Below, in pieces: positions 8,556-16,724 of a stretch of 56,158 nucleotides of DNA. Origin of the DNA: Candidatus Aegiribacteria sp. (GTDB lineage: Bacteria; Fermentibacterota; Fermentibacteria; Fermentibacterales; JCC-6); contig JAUVLV010000010.1 of NCBI GenBank assembly GCA_030600545.1, positions 1-56,158 of the forward strand, read 5' to 3'. The position numbers and the translations under genes were made by a program. Below the pieces are notes generated by a model, which did no database searches, was not told where the DNA came from, and saw only the letters and a program-made list of their open reading frames with translations. Within the stretch, counting starts at the first letter, position 1. Each line of letters opens with the position of its first letter.

Positions 8556-9837
8556 TATTCTTTGTATGCTTGCTATTTGTGCGGTGTTAAATAGTTCGGA
8601 TCTGGCGTCTGTCAGCACCGGAGATATCCGTTTCGGAATAGACACAGCACTGTTCAACTATACGGGAACAGATACTCTGGGCCTCGAGATTTACGAACAG
8701 CTTAATATTGACCAATTTTCAGCTGGCCAGGATTCGGTTGTAATATTTACGACGACAATAATCCTGATTTCTGAGGATGGCGATACTACCGCTGTTGATC
8801 AGTGGAATTCTGAAATCAGCTGGGCTCCGGGAAGGTCAGCGGTCAACAGTACCGTCCTTCCTGTGGTACCGGGTAGTTACATCCTTGCGGTTACTGTTAC
8901 GGATACAGGTAACGGGCAGCAGGGAACCGTAACCAGGAACCTGATAGTAGAATCCGCTGGAACTCTCAGTGAAATCGAACTTGCCCGTGCCGTAGTCCCG
9001 TCCCCGGTGGAATCAACCAATCCCCTTAAAAAGGGAGAAGTTCTTGTATTCCCCGCGGCCGATGGAAGTTATGAACTTCCAGAGGAGCATATGGCCTACT
9101 ATTACGTTGAGATCTATAATCTTGGAGGCGCTTCAGTCGAACTGCAGGGACGCCTTGAAACATCCTCAGGTGAAACGGTTTTCGCACGGCCCTGGGTATC
9201 ACTTACGATACCTGAAGGAGCGGAAGCAGTTGGACTGGTAGACAGCCTTGATCTCCGCGTTGCGCGCAGTTCGGGATTGCACCGGGTCGTATTCGGCTTG
9301 ATTGCACAGAATGATACCCTCGAAGTAGACAAGTACCTCATGATTGGCAGAAATCTGGAATCGGAGGATGAATTCATCGGTGAAACCACAGGCGAACCGG
9401 TTGAAATACCGTATCCGAACCATTTCCGACTGATTCTGACCGATACCGAGGCTGATCTTTATGACGGTCTCGATTCAGATGGCAGGAAGAGGTTCTATAC
9501 CGTCTACTGGCAGGGGGCTCCCGAACAGCGCGAGTACTTCGAGGAATGCTGCGAAGGCAGCGCAAGATATTCGAGTGGTAACAGAGAAGCCTGGGAAACC
9601 GACCGGGGAAGGGTATACGTTATCTACGGCCCGCCCGATGATATTGAATCAGAACTCTTTCAGGGAACACAAATCCCATATGAGATCTGGTACTATTATG
9701 GAGGCAGGAACGATAGCTTCGTTTTTGCCGACAGAACAGGAGCTGGAAGTTACGAACAGGTTTACTCCTCAGTTGAAGGAGAAATCAGTTATACGAACTG
9801 GGAGAAAATGATCAGTACCACAGGAATTGGTGGCTGA
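8542..9837 (+). CDS. GWxTD domain-containing exported protein (second of pair)
   Basis: 431 aa, starting at ATG 8542 inside the end of the preceding gene (14-nt overlap); GGAGG lies 12 nt upstream. The chosen start gives a signal peptide (MRGISILCMLAICAVLNSS). The first ~290 residues are beta-rich and match no named domain. The last ~135 carry the GWxTD block: FYTVYWQGAPEQREYF, then EAWETDRGRVYVIYGPPDDI and YEIWYYYGGRNDSFVFAD. The two GWxTD genes share this layout but are strongly diverged, suggesting a heteromeric pair rather than a recent duplication. A frame extending back to 8494 exists but has no signal sequence at its start. Confidence 0.82.
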   Translation: MRGISILCMLAICAVLNSSDLASVSTGDIRFGIDTALFNYTGTDTLGLEIYEQLNIDQFSAGQDSVVIFTTTIILISEDGDTTAVDQWNSEISWAPGRSAVNSTVLPVVPGSYILAVTVTDTGNGQQGTVTRNLIVESAGTLSEIELARAVVPSPVESTNPLKKGEVLVFPAADGSYELPEEHMAYYYVEIYNLGGASVELQGRLETSSGETVFARPWVSLTIPEGAEAVGLVDSLDLRVARSSGLHRVVFGLIAQNDTLEVDKYLMIGRNLESEDEFIGETTGEPVEIPYPNHFRLILTDTEADLYDGLDSDGRKRFYTVYWQGAPEQREYFEECCEGSARYSSGNREAWETDRGRVYVIYGPPDDIESELFQGTQIPYEIWYYYGGRNDSFVFADRTGAGSYEQVYSSVEGEISYTNWEKMISTTGIGG

Positions 9838-9951
9838 TGATGCTCCCGGTAATGAGAGGTGATAACGAAAAATGCCCAAATTCAGAAATGACTTTGCGCT
9901 GCATTTAGTTTTGTTCATGCGGTTTGCAGCCGCTGAAATAGGAGGTAAAAT

Positions 9952-12384
9952 ATGAGAATCTTTGCGGGACCGCTCAGGAATGGTTTTCTAACCATCCTGA
10001 CAGCGCTCCTGTTACCGGTACTGGGAATCGGTGTGGCAAGTGCTGATATGAACGTCGGGGACACTGTTGATCTCAAAGTTCCCGATCTTTCGGAGTTTCC
10101 AAATGATATTGAGACTCATCAGTTCACATGCCGTGCACGTACGCCACACGCCTACTGGCTGGTACAGGATACCTGTTCAGTCGATGGCAGTGGCCCAGGA
10201 GTTCAGGATACGACTGTTTGGAATAACCTGATTCATCAGGGGGAACTTGACACTCTGACTTCTGAATTTGAAGGTAGCGGAGTTGATGTATATGGTACTG
10301 TCACCGAATATCTCGGAGATCCCGTGGATACAGACGGAGATCCCCGAATCTGGATCGTGCTTGCTACCATACCTGATCAATACTCGTATAATAATCTTCC
10401 GACTGACAGAAGGACAATGGAGTATGTAAATCCTGATGATGTCAATGGTAGTGGTTTGTTCAACAATCATGATATTATCTACATCAATGTACATACATAC
10501 ACGAGAACTGAAGATAATCTGGCGGTTGCAAAGCAATTGAGAAGATTCTTCATTCCAAACGGACTTGGAGTACTCATACGAACAGCAGTGAAACCTACCG
10601 AGGAGCTGTGGATTGTAAGGGGTCTTGGTGAAGTATGCCAGTACTTCTGTTATGGCATAACAGCAACAACTTCTTACGATCTCGGTATCACTAATGATAT
10701 TCTGAAGTTCTTTAAAAATCCGGAATACGTAATAACTAATTACAGATCTGGTTCTCCAAAATTAGATTTTGCTGGATCAAGAGGACAGTCATTTCTCTGG
10801 ATGATGTACCTCGCTCAGCGCAAAAATGACACTATATTGGAAACAATCGCACAGTCTGATACAACTGGACTACTCAACGTAGCACGTGCCATCGATTCCA
10901 CAGTACCTGACAGTACAGCTGTCCAGACCAACATTGTTCCAATCTATTTTGACTGGCTCGTCTGCAACCTTACCAGCAACTTAAGAGACCCTATGAGTGA
11001 TGGGATATACACGTACGATATTTTCTCGGATACTTCTAACAGCTTTGGTCATATGGACCAGTTACAAGCATTCGAGGGAAGATTCAGCGACGGAGATTAT
11101 CCACTGCCCGTCTGGATTCCCAAATATGGCATAAGCGCACCCATATGGGGTGTGCAGTACGATAAGTTCGAAGGAGACTACAGTAGTTACCCTACTGTTT
11201 ACTTCAACGGAGCTTACGCTGACGCAAATGGTTCCGGAACTCCTATTGACGGAAAATGGACCGCATTTGTTGTGTCTGTTGATACGTTACATGAAAAGAT
11301 CGCTTCCATTACAGAAGTAGCGTTTAACGATCTATATAACGGCTCCTTCGAAATGGCAGGTAATGACTCGTACCTTATTGTGACCAACAACGATGAAGGA
11401 GGTCCTGTTGATCTTCGTTACATCCTGTCTCAGGACGAGGATCTTCCTGAAGTTCTTTTGGCAGCCCATCAGAACTCTATCAACGACCAGTATCTAACTC
11501 TCTATACTACTTTGTTTGATAGTATTCCGGAGGGATTTGACTGGTACGGACCCGTCTTCACGGCTACAGGTCCTGACACCAGCTGTGTTATCGAAATGAG
11601 CACTTTCTACAACACAATCTGGGACTGCAATTTCAATGCCTGGGAAAGTGGGAAATTCACACTGCAGGTAGCTGGATACGACAGCAGCGGCTCCAGTGTA
11701 AGCAAAAGCATGAAAATATCTGTCGGATATGTTAATGCAGGTAAAATGACGCTGAGTGTTAACGGTATCAATCTTGACGTAATGGCCGGAGCAGCTGCAC
11801 CAGGAACTATGGTAAGTCTTTGCGAATCAAGTATTCTTGATCTTGCAATAGGAACACAGGCTCCAGTGGCGAACATTGTGGCTATGATGACCGGAATAAA
11901 TGCCGGTCCTGTAAGTATCCCCAATGTGAACGCAACACTGTCCTTCCCGGCTGAAAACTCTGAAGGTGCTGTATATCGTTATACGGATAACGGATGGGAA
12001 CAGCTGGACAGTTACTTCCAGAACGGAAGAATGTGCGCTCTCGTATCCAAGGGTGGTAACTACGTCTTTGGAGACGCCCCGGGGGTTCATTCTCCTGAGA
12101 TTCCAGCGAACTTCCGTTTCGGTGGAACATATCCCAACCCCTTCAGTGCAGAGGCAGCCATAAGTTTCTCTCTGCCCTCAGCGGGACGTGTTGATGTAAC
12201 CATTTACGATATGAGCGGTCGTGCTGTCAGAACTCTCAATGATACTGAGATGCAGGCAGCAGAACATATACTTATGTGGGACGGACTCGACGAGACCGGG
12301 AATGCAGTAGGCGCAGGAGTATACTTCTGCAGACTGCAGGCTTGTGGAGAGACTGTTACCCAAAAAATGCTCCGGATAGAGTAG
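9952..12384 (+). CDS. Large secreted protein with degenerate metallopeptidase-like region and Por-type sorting domain
   Basis: 810 aa. GGAGG lies 7 nt before ATG 9952 and a signal peptide covers residues 1-31 (cut near ASA-DM). Residues ~35-240 resemble the catalytic part of secreted M30/M6-like peptidases found in sorting-domain proteins: DTDGDPRIWIVLA, then NHDIIYINVHTY, then a helix where HExxH is expected, then EELWIVRGLGEV where such enzymes have a WxNEGxSE-type segment. Here the zinc ligands are absent: the helix reads KQLRRFF (194-200) and the Glu position is Arg223, so it is probably not an active protease. The C-terminal ~85 residues (YPNPFSAEAAISFSLPSAG ... VDVTIYDMSGRAVRTL ... GAGVYFCRL) are a textbook FlgD-like/type A sorting domain. 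It may be a surface adhesin or binding protein; that is inference. Confidence 0.8.
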   Translation: MRIFAGPLRNGFLTILTALLLPVLGIGVASADMNVGDTVDLKVPDLSEFPNDIETHQFTCRARTPHAYWLVQDTCSVDGSGPGVQDTTVWNNLIHQGELDTLTSEFEGSGVDVYGTVTEYLGDPVDTDGDPRIWIVLATIPDQYSYNNLPTDRRTMEYVNPDDVNGSGLFNNHDIIYINVHTYTRTEDNLAVAKQLRRFFIPNGLGVLIRTAVKPTEELWIVRGLGEVCQYFCYGITATTSYDLGITNDILKFFKNPEYVITNYRSGSPKLDFAGSRGQSFLWMMYLAQRKNDTILETIAQSDTTGLLNVARAIDSTVPDSTAVQTNIVPIYFDWLVCNLTSNLRDPMSDGIYTYDIFSDTSNSFGHMDQLQAFEGRFSDGDYPLPVWIPKYGISAPIWGVQYDKFEGDYSSYPTVYFNGAYADANGSGTPIDGKWTAFVVSVDTLHEKIASITEVAFNDLYNGSFEMAGNDSYLIVTNNDEGGPVDLRYILSQDEDLPEVLLAAHQNSINDQYLTLYTTLFDSIPEGFDWYGPVFTATGPDTSCVIEMSTFYNTIWDCNFNAWESGKFTLQVAGYDSSGSSVSKSMKISVGYVNAGKMTLSVNGINLDVMAGAAAPGTMVSLCESSILDLAIGTQAPVANIVAMMTGINAGPVSIPNVNATLSFPAENSEGAVYRYTDNGWEQLDSYFQNGRMCALVSKGGNYVFGDAPGVHSPEIPANFRFGGTYPNPFSAEAAISFSLPSAGRVDVTIYDMSGRAVRTLNDTEMQAAEHILMWDGLDETGNAVGAGVYFCRLQACGETVTQKMLRIE

Positions 12385-12397
12385 GAAGGAGGGAGAA

Positions 12398-13438
12398 ATG
12401 AAACAGATACTAGCCATAGCAATCCTGGGCTCCCTCATGCTGCTCGGTGGTTGTGCTGACAATCCTACAGATATTCCAGATGTAGAAGGATATCAAGGAT
12501 TTGTTGAACTGGGCTGGGAAAAATATCACGATAAAGATTTCGGGATGGCCCTCGATTACTTCATCAAAGCTATCGATATCAACCCATCAAAGCCTGAAGG
12601 ATTTTTAGGCGCCGGCTGGGCATCACTGTACCTGCCTGACGTATGGAACATTGCGGACAACTACTTCTACATGGCAATTCAGCAAAAGACAGGATACTAC
12701 CCATTGAACGGATACACCGAATCTCAGGTTCAGGATACTATGTGGATAACCTTCGATTGTCTGCACCCCGATTTGCCCCCCAGCATCCTGGATCCCATAC
12801 TCAAGCAGACCGCTGACTTCGGTCTTGTCTGGGTAGGGGAGCAGATAGAAGCCATAGTTGGCGAAGTCTCGATGCCCTATCGCTTCAAGCCGCTTAATAT
12901 CGGTGTAATGGCGATATTCGAAGCTGTTAACAGTTATACTACGCTTAACTGTGAAGTAGACAGTATTGCGGGAGGATGGGTGTACATTACCGTTCCTCTT
13001 GGAGTAATGGATATCGGCGGCGATGAATACTACACCTGGATAAATGTTGATAACCAGATCAACTACGATTATCGAGTATTCGATAGATCAGGTTCTCCGG
13101 GAGGACAGATCTTCTACGACGCCCTTGCGGGATGCTGCATGCTGCAGGACATCAGGGGCGAATATGGAGATCCTCTCCTGGGCTGCGTAACAGCCTGGGC
13201 GCTTGACTTTTTGAAAAGCGATTACACCTTCGGTTACGGTTTGCAATACCAAGGGTATGAAGAATTGTCTAATCTTCAGCTGAAGGGTACAGCTGCAGCG
13301 CTGGCCTTCGCCCAGCAATACTTCAGGTTCGCCTGGTTTACATGTACAAGCAGCGGTAGGGGAATGGCTCTTGATCCCAACGACCCTTGCTTTGTTACAG
13401 ATCTGATGTCCGTAATAGAGTTCATGCTGAACAACTAG
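12398..13438 (+). CDS. TPR-containing lipoprotein of unknown function
   Basis: 346 aa. It begins with a lipoprotein signal (MKQILAIAILGSLMLLGGC) with lipobox LGGC and acylated Cys19. Residues ~30-95 form one or two tetratricopeptide-like helical hairpins (GWEKYHDKDFGMALDYFIKA, INPSKPEGFLGAGWASLYL). The rest has no recognised domain. It lies 13 bp after the preceding gene with AAGGAGG upstream of its ATG, and is the last gene before a strong terminator. It is therefore likely the final cistron of the long cluster and an envelope accessory of the sorting or GWxTD proteins, though this rests on position only. Confidence 0.75.
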   Translation: MKQILAIAILGSLMLLGGCADNPTDIPDVEGYQGFVELGWEKYHDKDFGMALDYFIKAIDINPSKPEGFLGAGWASLYLPDVWNIADNYFYMAIQQKTGYYPLNGYTESQVQDTMWITFDCLHPDLPPSILDPILKQTADFGLVWVGEQIEAIVGEVSMPYRFKPLNIGVMAIFEAVNSYTTLNCEVDSIAGGWVYITVPLGVMDIGGDEYYTWINVDNQINYDYRVFDRSGSPGGQIFYDALAGCCMLQDIRGEYGDPLLGCVTAWALDFLKSDYTFGYGLQYQGYEELSNLQLKGTAAALAFAQQYFRFAWFTCTSSGRGMALDPNDPCFVTDLMSVIEFMLNN

Positions 13439-13458
13439 AGAACCGAAAGTTAAGAGTG

Positions 13459-13487
13459 AACCCCCCGGCTCTGCCGGGGGGTTTCCT
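13459..13487 (+). terminator. Rho-independent terminator closing the TonB/GWxTD cluster
   Basis: A 9-bp GC-only stem (CCCCCCGGC / GCCGGGGGG) with a 3-nt TCT loop, flanked by AA and TT that extend pairing, followed by TTTCCTT. It lies 21 bases after the stop of the TPR lipoprotein gene and 25 bases before the end of the convergent minus-strand gene. Confidence 0.9.
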
Positions 13488-13511
13488 TATAAGTGGAATT
13501 CCGCAATCCAG

Positions 13512-14420
13512 TCAGTAGGAGGGAGAATCGATACTGAAAATATCGTAATTCCCACCTCCACTCCTTCTGTTGGAAGAAAAAGCAAACCAGCCATGTCCGG
13601 GATTCCACGCGGGATAAATATCCTCTTCCGGATCATCTGTTACCCTTATTATGCTGGAGCCGTCAAGATTGCTTATCCAGATTTCGTAATTGCCTGATCT
13701 GTTGGAAGAAAAGGCGAACCAGTTGTTTTCTGGTCCCCAGCAGGGATGGATATTGTCGCAGGAGTCCTCAATTACCGCATGGGGGTCGGAGCCATCTGGC
13801 CTGATAAGCCAGATGTCTGAATGACTGCCGTAGGAAAGCTCGAAAAGGATCCACTGGCCATCGGGGGAATAGGAAGGACGCAGGCAGTCGTTCAGGGGCG
13901 TATAGAACTCGGCAGGAGTAAGAAGGCTGTCTTCGTGATACACAGTCTTCCAAAGTCCCCAGTAATCGTTTACGTATGAGCATAGAAGCAAAGAGTCTCC
14001 ATCGGCGGTCCATGTTGGGTGCAGGTGATTCCTGCCGTCGCTGATTACAACAAGCAATGCTCCAAGATTTCCAGGAACGGTTCTTACAGTTGAGGTTGAG
14101 TCGGTGTTATAGGTTGTATACACTATCAATCCCTGTTCACCGCTCCAGCAGCCGTTGGGGCCGCATGATTCGTCCATATTCGAAGCCGCGATGGGAACGG
14201 GGTCATCTATACCGTTAAAAATCAGTATGCATCGGGATGTGTACGCATACGAGGAAAATAGAAGAATACTTCCACCCGTAGACCATGAAAGGGCCGTATC
14301 AGGAAATACACTGGACAAATAGAGATAGGCCCCGTCAGGCCATTCTTCCGGTTCAGAGGGATTATCTCCGCAGGAAATCAGTATTGCTATCAGTACGGCA
14401 AGAATTGCAGTGGCTTTCAT
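13512..14420 (-). CDS. TolB-like (PD40) beta-propeller lipoprotein
   Basis: 302 aa with a lipoprotein signal (MKATAILAVLIAILISC; Cys17 followed by GDN). The rest contains repeated propeller blades of the WD40-like/PD40 type: LSWSTGGSILLFSS, HPTWTADGDSLLLCS, RPSYSPDGQWILFELSYGS, HPCWGPENNWFAFSSNRSG and YPAWNPGHGWFAFSSNRR, each followed by an SDIWLI/YEIWISN-type strand. This is the arrangement of the TolB C-terminal propeller, but the TolB N-terminal domain is missing, so it is not TolB itself. Such lipoproteins usually act as periplasmic or surface binding scaffolds. It is transcribed towards the preceding cluster; murA starts upstream on the same strand, 42 bp away. Confidence 0.8.
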   Translation of the reverse strand: MKATAILAVLIAILISCGDNPSEPEEWPDGAYLYLSSVFPDTALSWSTGGSILLFSSYAYTSRCILIFNGIDDPVPIAASNMDESCGPNGCWSGEQGLIVYTTYNTDSTSTVRTVPGNLGALLVVISDGRNHLHPTWTADGDSLLLCSYVNDYWGLWKTVYHEDSLLTPAEFYTPLNDCLRPSYSPDGQWILFELSYGSHSDIWLIRPDGSDPHAVIEDSCDNIHPCWGPENNWFAFSSNRSGNYEIWISNLDGSSIIRVTDDPEEDIYPAWNPGHGWFAFSSNRRSGGGNYDIFSIDSPSY

Positions 14421-14462
14421 TATTATACTCCAATTGAATGTGCAATAAGGAATGCAGGTAAT

Positions 14463-15776
14463 TCAGCGGGTTTCGTAACTTGGTCCTGCGGTTATACTGG
14501 CACCGAGAGCCTTCAGTCTGGACACAAGATTTTCGTAACCGCGTTCAATCTGGTGTACATTTCGAATAATACTGGTACCCTCCGCACACAGGGCAGCTGT
14601 GAGAAGAGCCATACCTGCTCTTATATCCGGGCTGCTGACATCGGTTCCATGGAGCCTGGAAGGTCCTGAAACAACAACGCGGTGAGGATCACACTGAATT
14701 ATACCCGCACCCATTGAAACAAGCTTGTCAACGAAGAAAAGCCTGCTTTCGAACATCTTCTCAAAAATAAGTGAGGTGCCCCTTGCCTGGGTTGCTACAA
14801 CAACGGCGGTGCTTGTCATGTCCGGAGAAAACCCCGGCCAGGGAGCATCGTAAATCGTAGGGATTGAACCGCCCCGGTCAGGTTGTACTTCCAGCTCCCG
14901 AGAACCATCAATTACAAGGTATTCTCCATCGGTTTCGGCTGATACGCCCAGCCTGGCAAATCCATTCATGGTGGGCTTTATAATGTTCGAGGGTACATCG
15001 GGGATCCGAACTACTCCTCCACAGCATGCCGCGAGCCCGATAAAACTGCCTATTTCAATATGATCCGGTGCGATTGTATATTCTGTTCCTTTAAGGAGAG
15101 TCCCTGACCCGATGATACTGATCCGATTGGTTCCAATGCCTGTTATCCCGGCTCCCATTGAGGTTAGCATATTCGAAAGGTCCTGAACGTTGGGTTCGCA
15201 GGCTGCGTTGTAGATCACCGTTTCACCTTCAGCAAGTGTTGCGGCCATTATCGCGTTCTCTGTGGCTGTAACCGAAGGTTCATCCAGAAAAATGAACTTT
15301 CCGGTGAGCTTATTTGCAGAGAAGGATAACATCCTATTCGAAAAGCTGACGTCAGCTCCCATCTGCTCAAGTGAGAGGAAATGAGTATCAAGCCTGCGTC
15401 TGCCGATGATATCTCCTCCCGGTGGAGGCAGCTTAATGCGGCCGGTTCTTGCAGTAAGGGGTCCGGCAAGAAGAATTGAAGCCCTGATTTCCCTGCAGGC
15501 TGGAATGTCAATGTTGTCAGGGTTGATGCTGGACGCGTTCAAACGCAGGGAACCGTTACTCAGATGGATGACTGAAACACCGATACTTTCAAGAAGAGAT
15601 ACCATTGCCCTCACATCGCGAATATCTGGAAGATTATGCAGCGTAACATCACTGCCTGTCAGAAGGCAGGCTGACAGAATCGGTAATGCGGCATTCTTGC
15701 TGCCGCATGGCTTCAGGATTCCGGATAATGGTTTCCTACCCTCAACGACATAGCTGTCAGGGGGAGGATTGCTCAT
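14463..15776 (-). CDS. murA: UDP-N-acetylglucosamine 1-carboxyvinyltransferase (MurA), Cys-to-Asp variant
   Basis: Catalyses the first committed step of peptidoglycan synthesis, transfer of enolpyruvyl from PEP to UDP-GlcNAc. 437 aa, the normal size. The N-terminal CGSKNAALPIL carries the conserved Lys-Asn pair (27-28), and the PWPGFSPDM motif holds the general-base Asp equivalent to E. coli Asp305. In the active-site loop the usual GGC is GGD: residue 122 is Asp (PPGGDIIGRRRLDTH, codon at 15411-15413). Cys-to-Asp enzymes such as those of mycobacteria and chlamydiae remain active and are insensitive to fosfomycin, which alkylates that Cys. The ATG overlaps the stop of the upstream exonuclease gene by 4 nt (ATGA), so the two are co-transcribed. 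Confidence 0.95.
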   Translation of the reverse strand: MSNPPPDSYVVEGRKPLSGILKPCGSKNAALPILSACLLTGSDVTLHNLPDIRDVRAMVSLLESIGVSVIHLSNGSLRLNASSINPDNIDIPACREIRASILLAGPLTARTGRIKLPPPGGDIIGRRRLDTHFLSLEQMGADVSFSNRMLSFSANKLTGKFIFLDEPSVTATENAIMAATLAEGETVIYNAACEPNVQDLSNMLTSMGAGITGIGTNRISIIGSGTLLKGTEYTIAPDHIEIGSFIGLAACCGGVVRIPDVPSNIIKPTMNGFARLGVSAETDGEYLVIDGSRELEVQPDRGGSIPTIYDAPWPGFSPDMTSTAVVVATQARGTSLIFEKMFESRLFFVDKLVSMGAGIIQCDPHRVVVSGPSRLHGTDVSSPDIRAGMALLTAALCAEGTSIIRNVHQIERGYENLVSRLKALGASITAGPSYETR

Positions 15777-16579
15777 GGTTTTTTTCTCATTTCAGATGTT
15801 TTGTCCAGTAGAGTCTGGTACAGGTCGGGATAATCGGATGGAATCCATTTCTGTTTCAGAAGCCATTTTATATAATCCATGTCCTGAGCGGCAATGTCCT
15901 CTACCAGTTTCCCGCGGTGCTTTCCAAAGGTGAATATCTTAACCTCAAGAGCAGACTGTGTATACGCAATAAGATCCGTCCAGCTGTCAGGAGTTACAAT
16001 ATCCGAATGAAGGATGTACTCAACAAGAGATCGGGCCAGTTCAGTATCGAACATGGCTCTGTGGGCATCACCTGCAATATCAGCATCCAGATTGAACCTG
16101 TACCGGAGAGCCTGCAGAGAATGGGAAGGTATGGCGGGCCACACATGTCTTGACAGTCTCAGGGAGTCGAGTTTCATCTCTTCCCCTATTTCACTGAAAA
16201 TCTCCGGAAGCTGCCTGTTCAATATTGTGAGATCGAAGGGCATATTATGTGCACATAAAAAGTCAGCCTTATTGACAATTTCCGCGATTTCACCGGAAAT
16301 ATCATCGATAGAGGGCTTATCGGAAAGCATATCGTTGGTTATATGATGAATTGCTGAAGCTTCTGGCGGGACAGGTTCTGGTGGAAGTATCAGTTCCTGC
16401 AGTATAACATCGTTCTCGGGTTTTCTGATAAAACCTTCGTATGTACTGAGCAGGAATGCAACTTCGCATATGTGGGCAGTTTCAGTGTCTACTCCGGTGG
16501 TTTCGGTGTCAAGGAACAGAATTCTGCTTTCTTCTCCGTTACTGACAGTATTTGAAAAAAGGTCTGGTTCGTTTTTCAT
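15773..16579 (-). CDS. DnaQ-like DEDDh 3'-5' exonuclease with C-terminal DUF3820-like domain
   Basis: 268 aa. The first ~190 residues are a DEDDh exonuclease of the DNA polymerase III epsilon type: D24 and E26 in FLDTETTG, D116 in HNMPFDLTILN, and H173/D178 in AHRAMFDTELA, so all five catalytic residues are present. A short C-terminal module follows (about 210-255), TFGKHRGKLVEDIA ... DYIKWLLKQ, which is the pattern of DUF3820 and is often fused to such nucleases. It probably acts in DNA repair or proofreading, or in trimming RNA/DNA ends; the exact substrate cannot be read from sequence. It overlaps murA by 4 nt. No promoter was identified upstream, where the 145-bp intergenic region is shared with a divergent lipoprotein gene. 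Confidence 0.85.
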   Translation of the reverse strand: MKNEPDLFSNTVSNGEESRILFLDTETTGVDTETAHICEVAFLLSTYEGFIRKPENDVILQELILPPEPVPPEASAIHHITNDMLSDKPSIDDISGEIAEIVNKADFLCAHNMPFDLTILNRQLPEIFSEIGEEMKLDSLRLSRHVWPAIPSHSLQALRYRFNLDADIAGDAHRAMFDTELARSLVEYILHSDIVTPDSWTDLIAYTQSALEVKIFTFGKHRGKLVEDIAAQDMDYIKWLLKQKWIPSDYPDLYQTLLDKTSEMRKKP

Positions 16580-16641
16580 AACTATATTCTAATCGCAGAA
16601 CGTTGATTTGAAAACCCGATAAATATGAATCCCCTCATTTT

Positions 16642-16669
16642 TTGGCAAATTTCAGGAATAGTTTATAAT
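16642..16669 (+). promoter_or_regulatory. Probable sigma-70-type promoter of the 554-aa lipoprotein gene
   Basis: TTGGCA at 16642-16647 and a perfect TATAAT at 16664-16669 with 16-bp spacing, in an AT-rich divergent intergenic region. This would place transcription start near 16676 and give a ~50-nt leader before the GGAGG and ATG 16725. Confidence 0.6.
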
Positions 16670-16724
16670 ATTATGTAACAATGCATGTACACCGTTTATA
16701 ATCTGTTTCAATTTAGGAGGAATC

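Noticed and set aside
9872-9955. A 27-codon open frame (MPKFRNDFAL...) ending in an ATGA overlap with the start of the 810-aa protein gene
   Set aside because: It has only a weak, distant Shine-Dalgarno and no recognisable feature; more likely untranslated leader.
16697-16702. A second TATAAT before the 554-aa lipoprotein gene
   Set aside because: No -35-like hexamer lies at a suitable distance; the upstream pair at 16642/16664 fits better.
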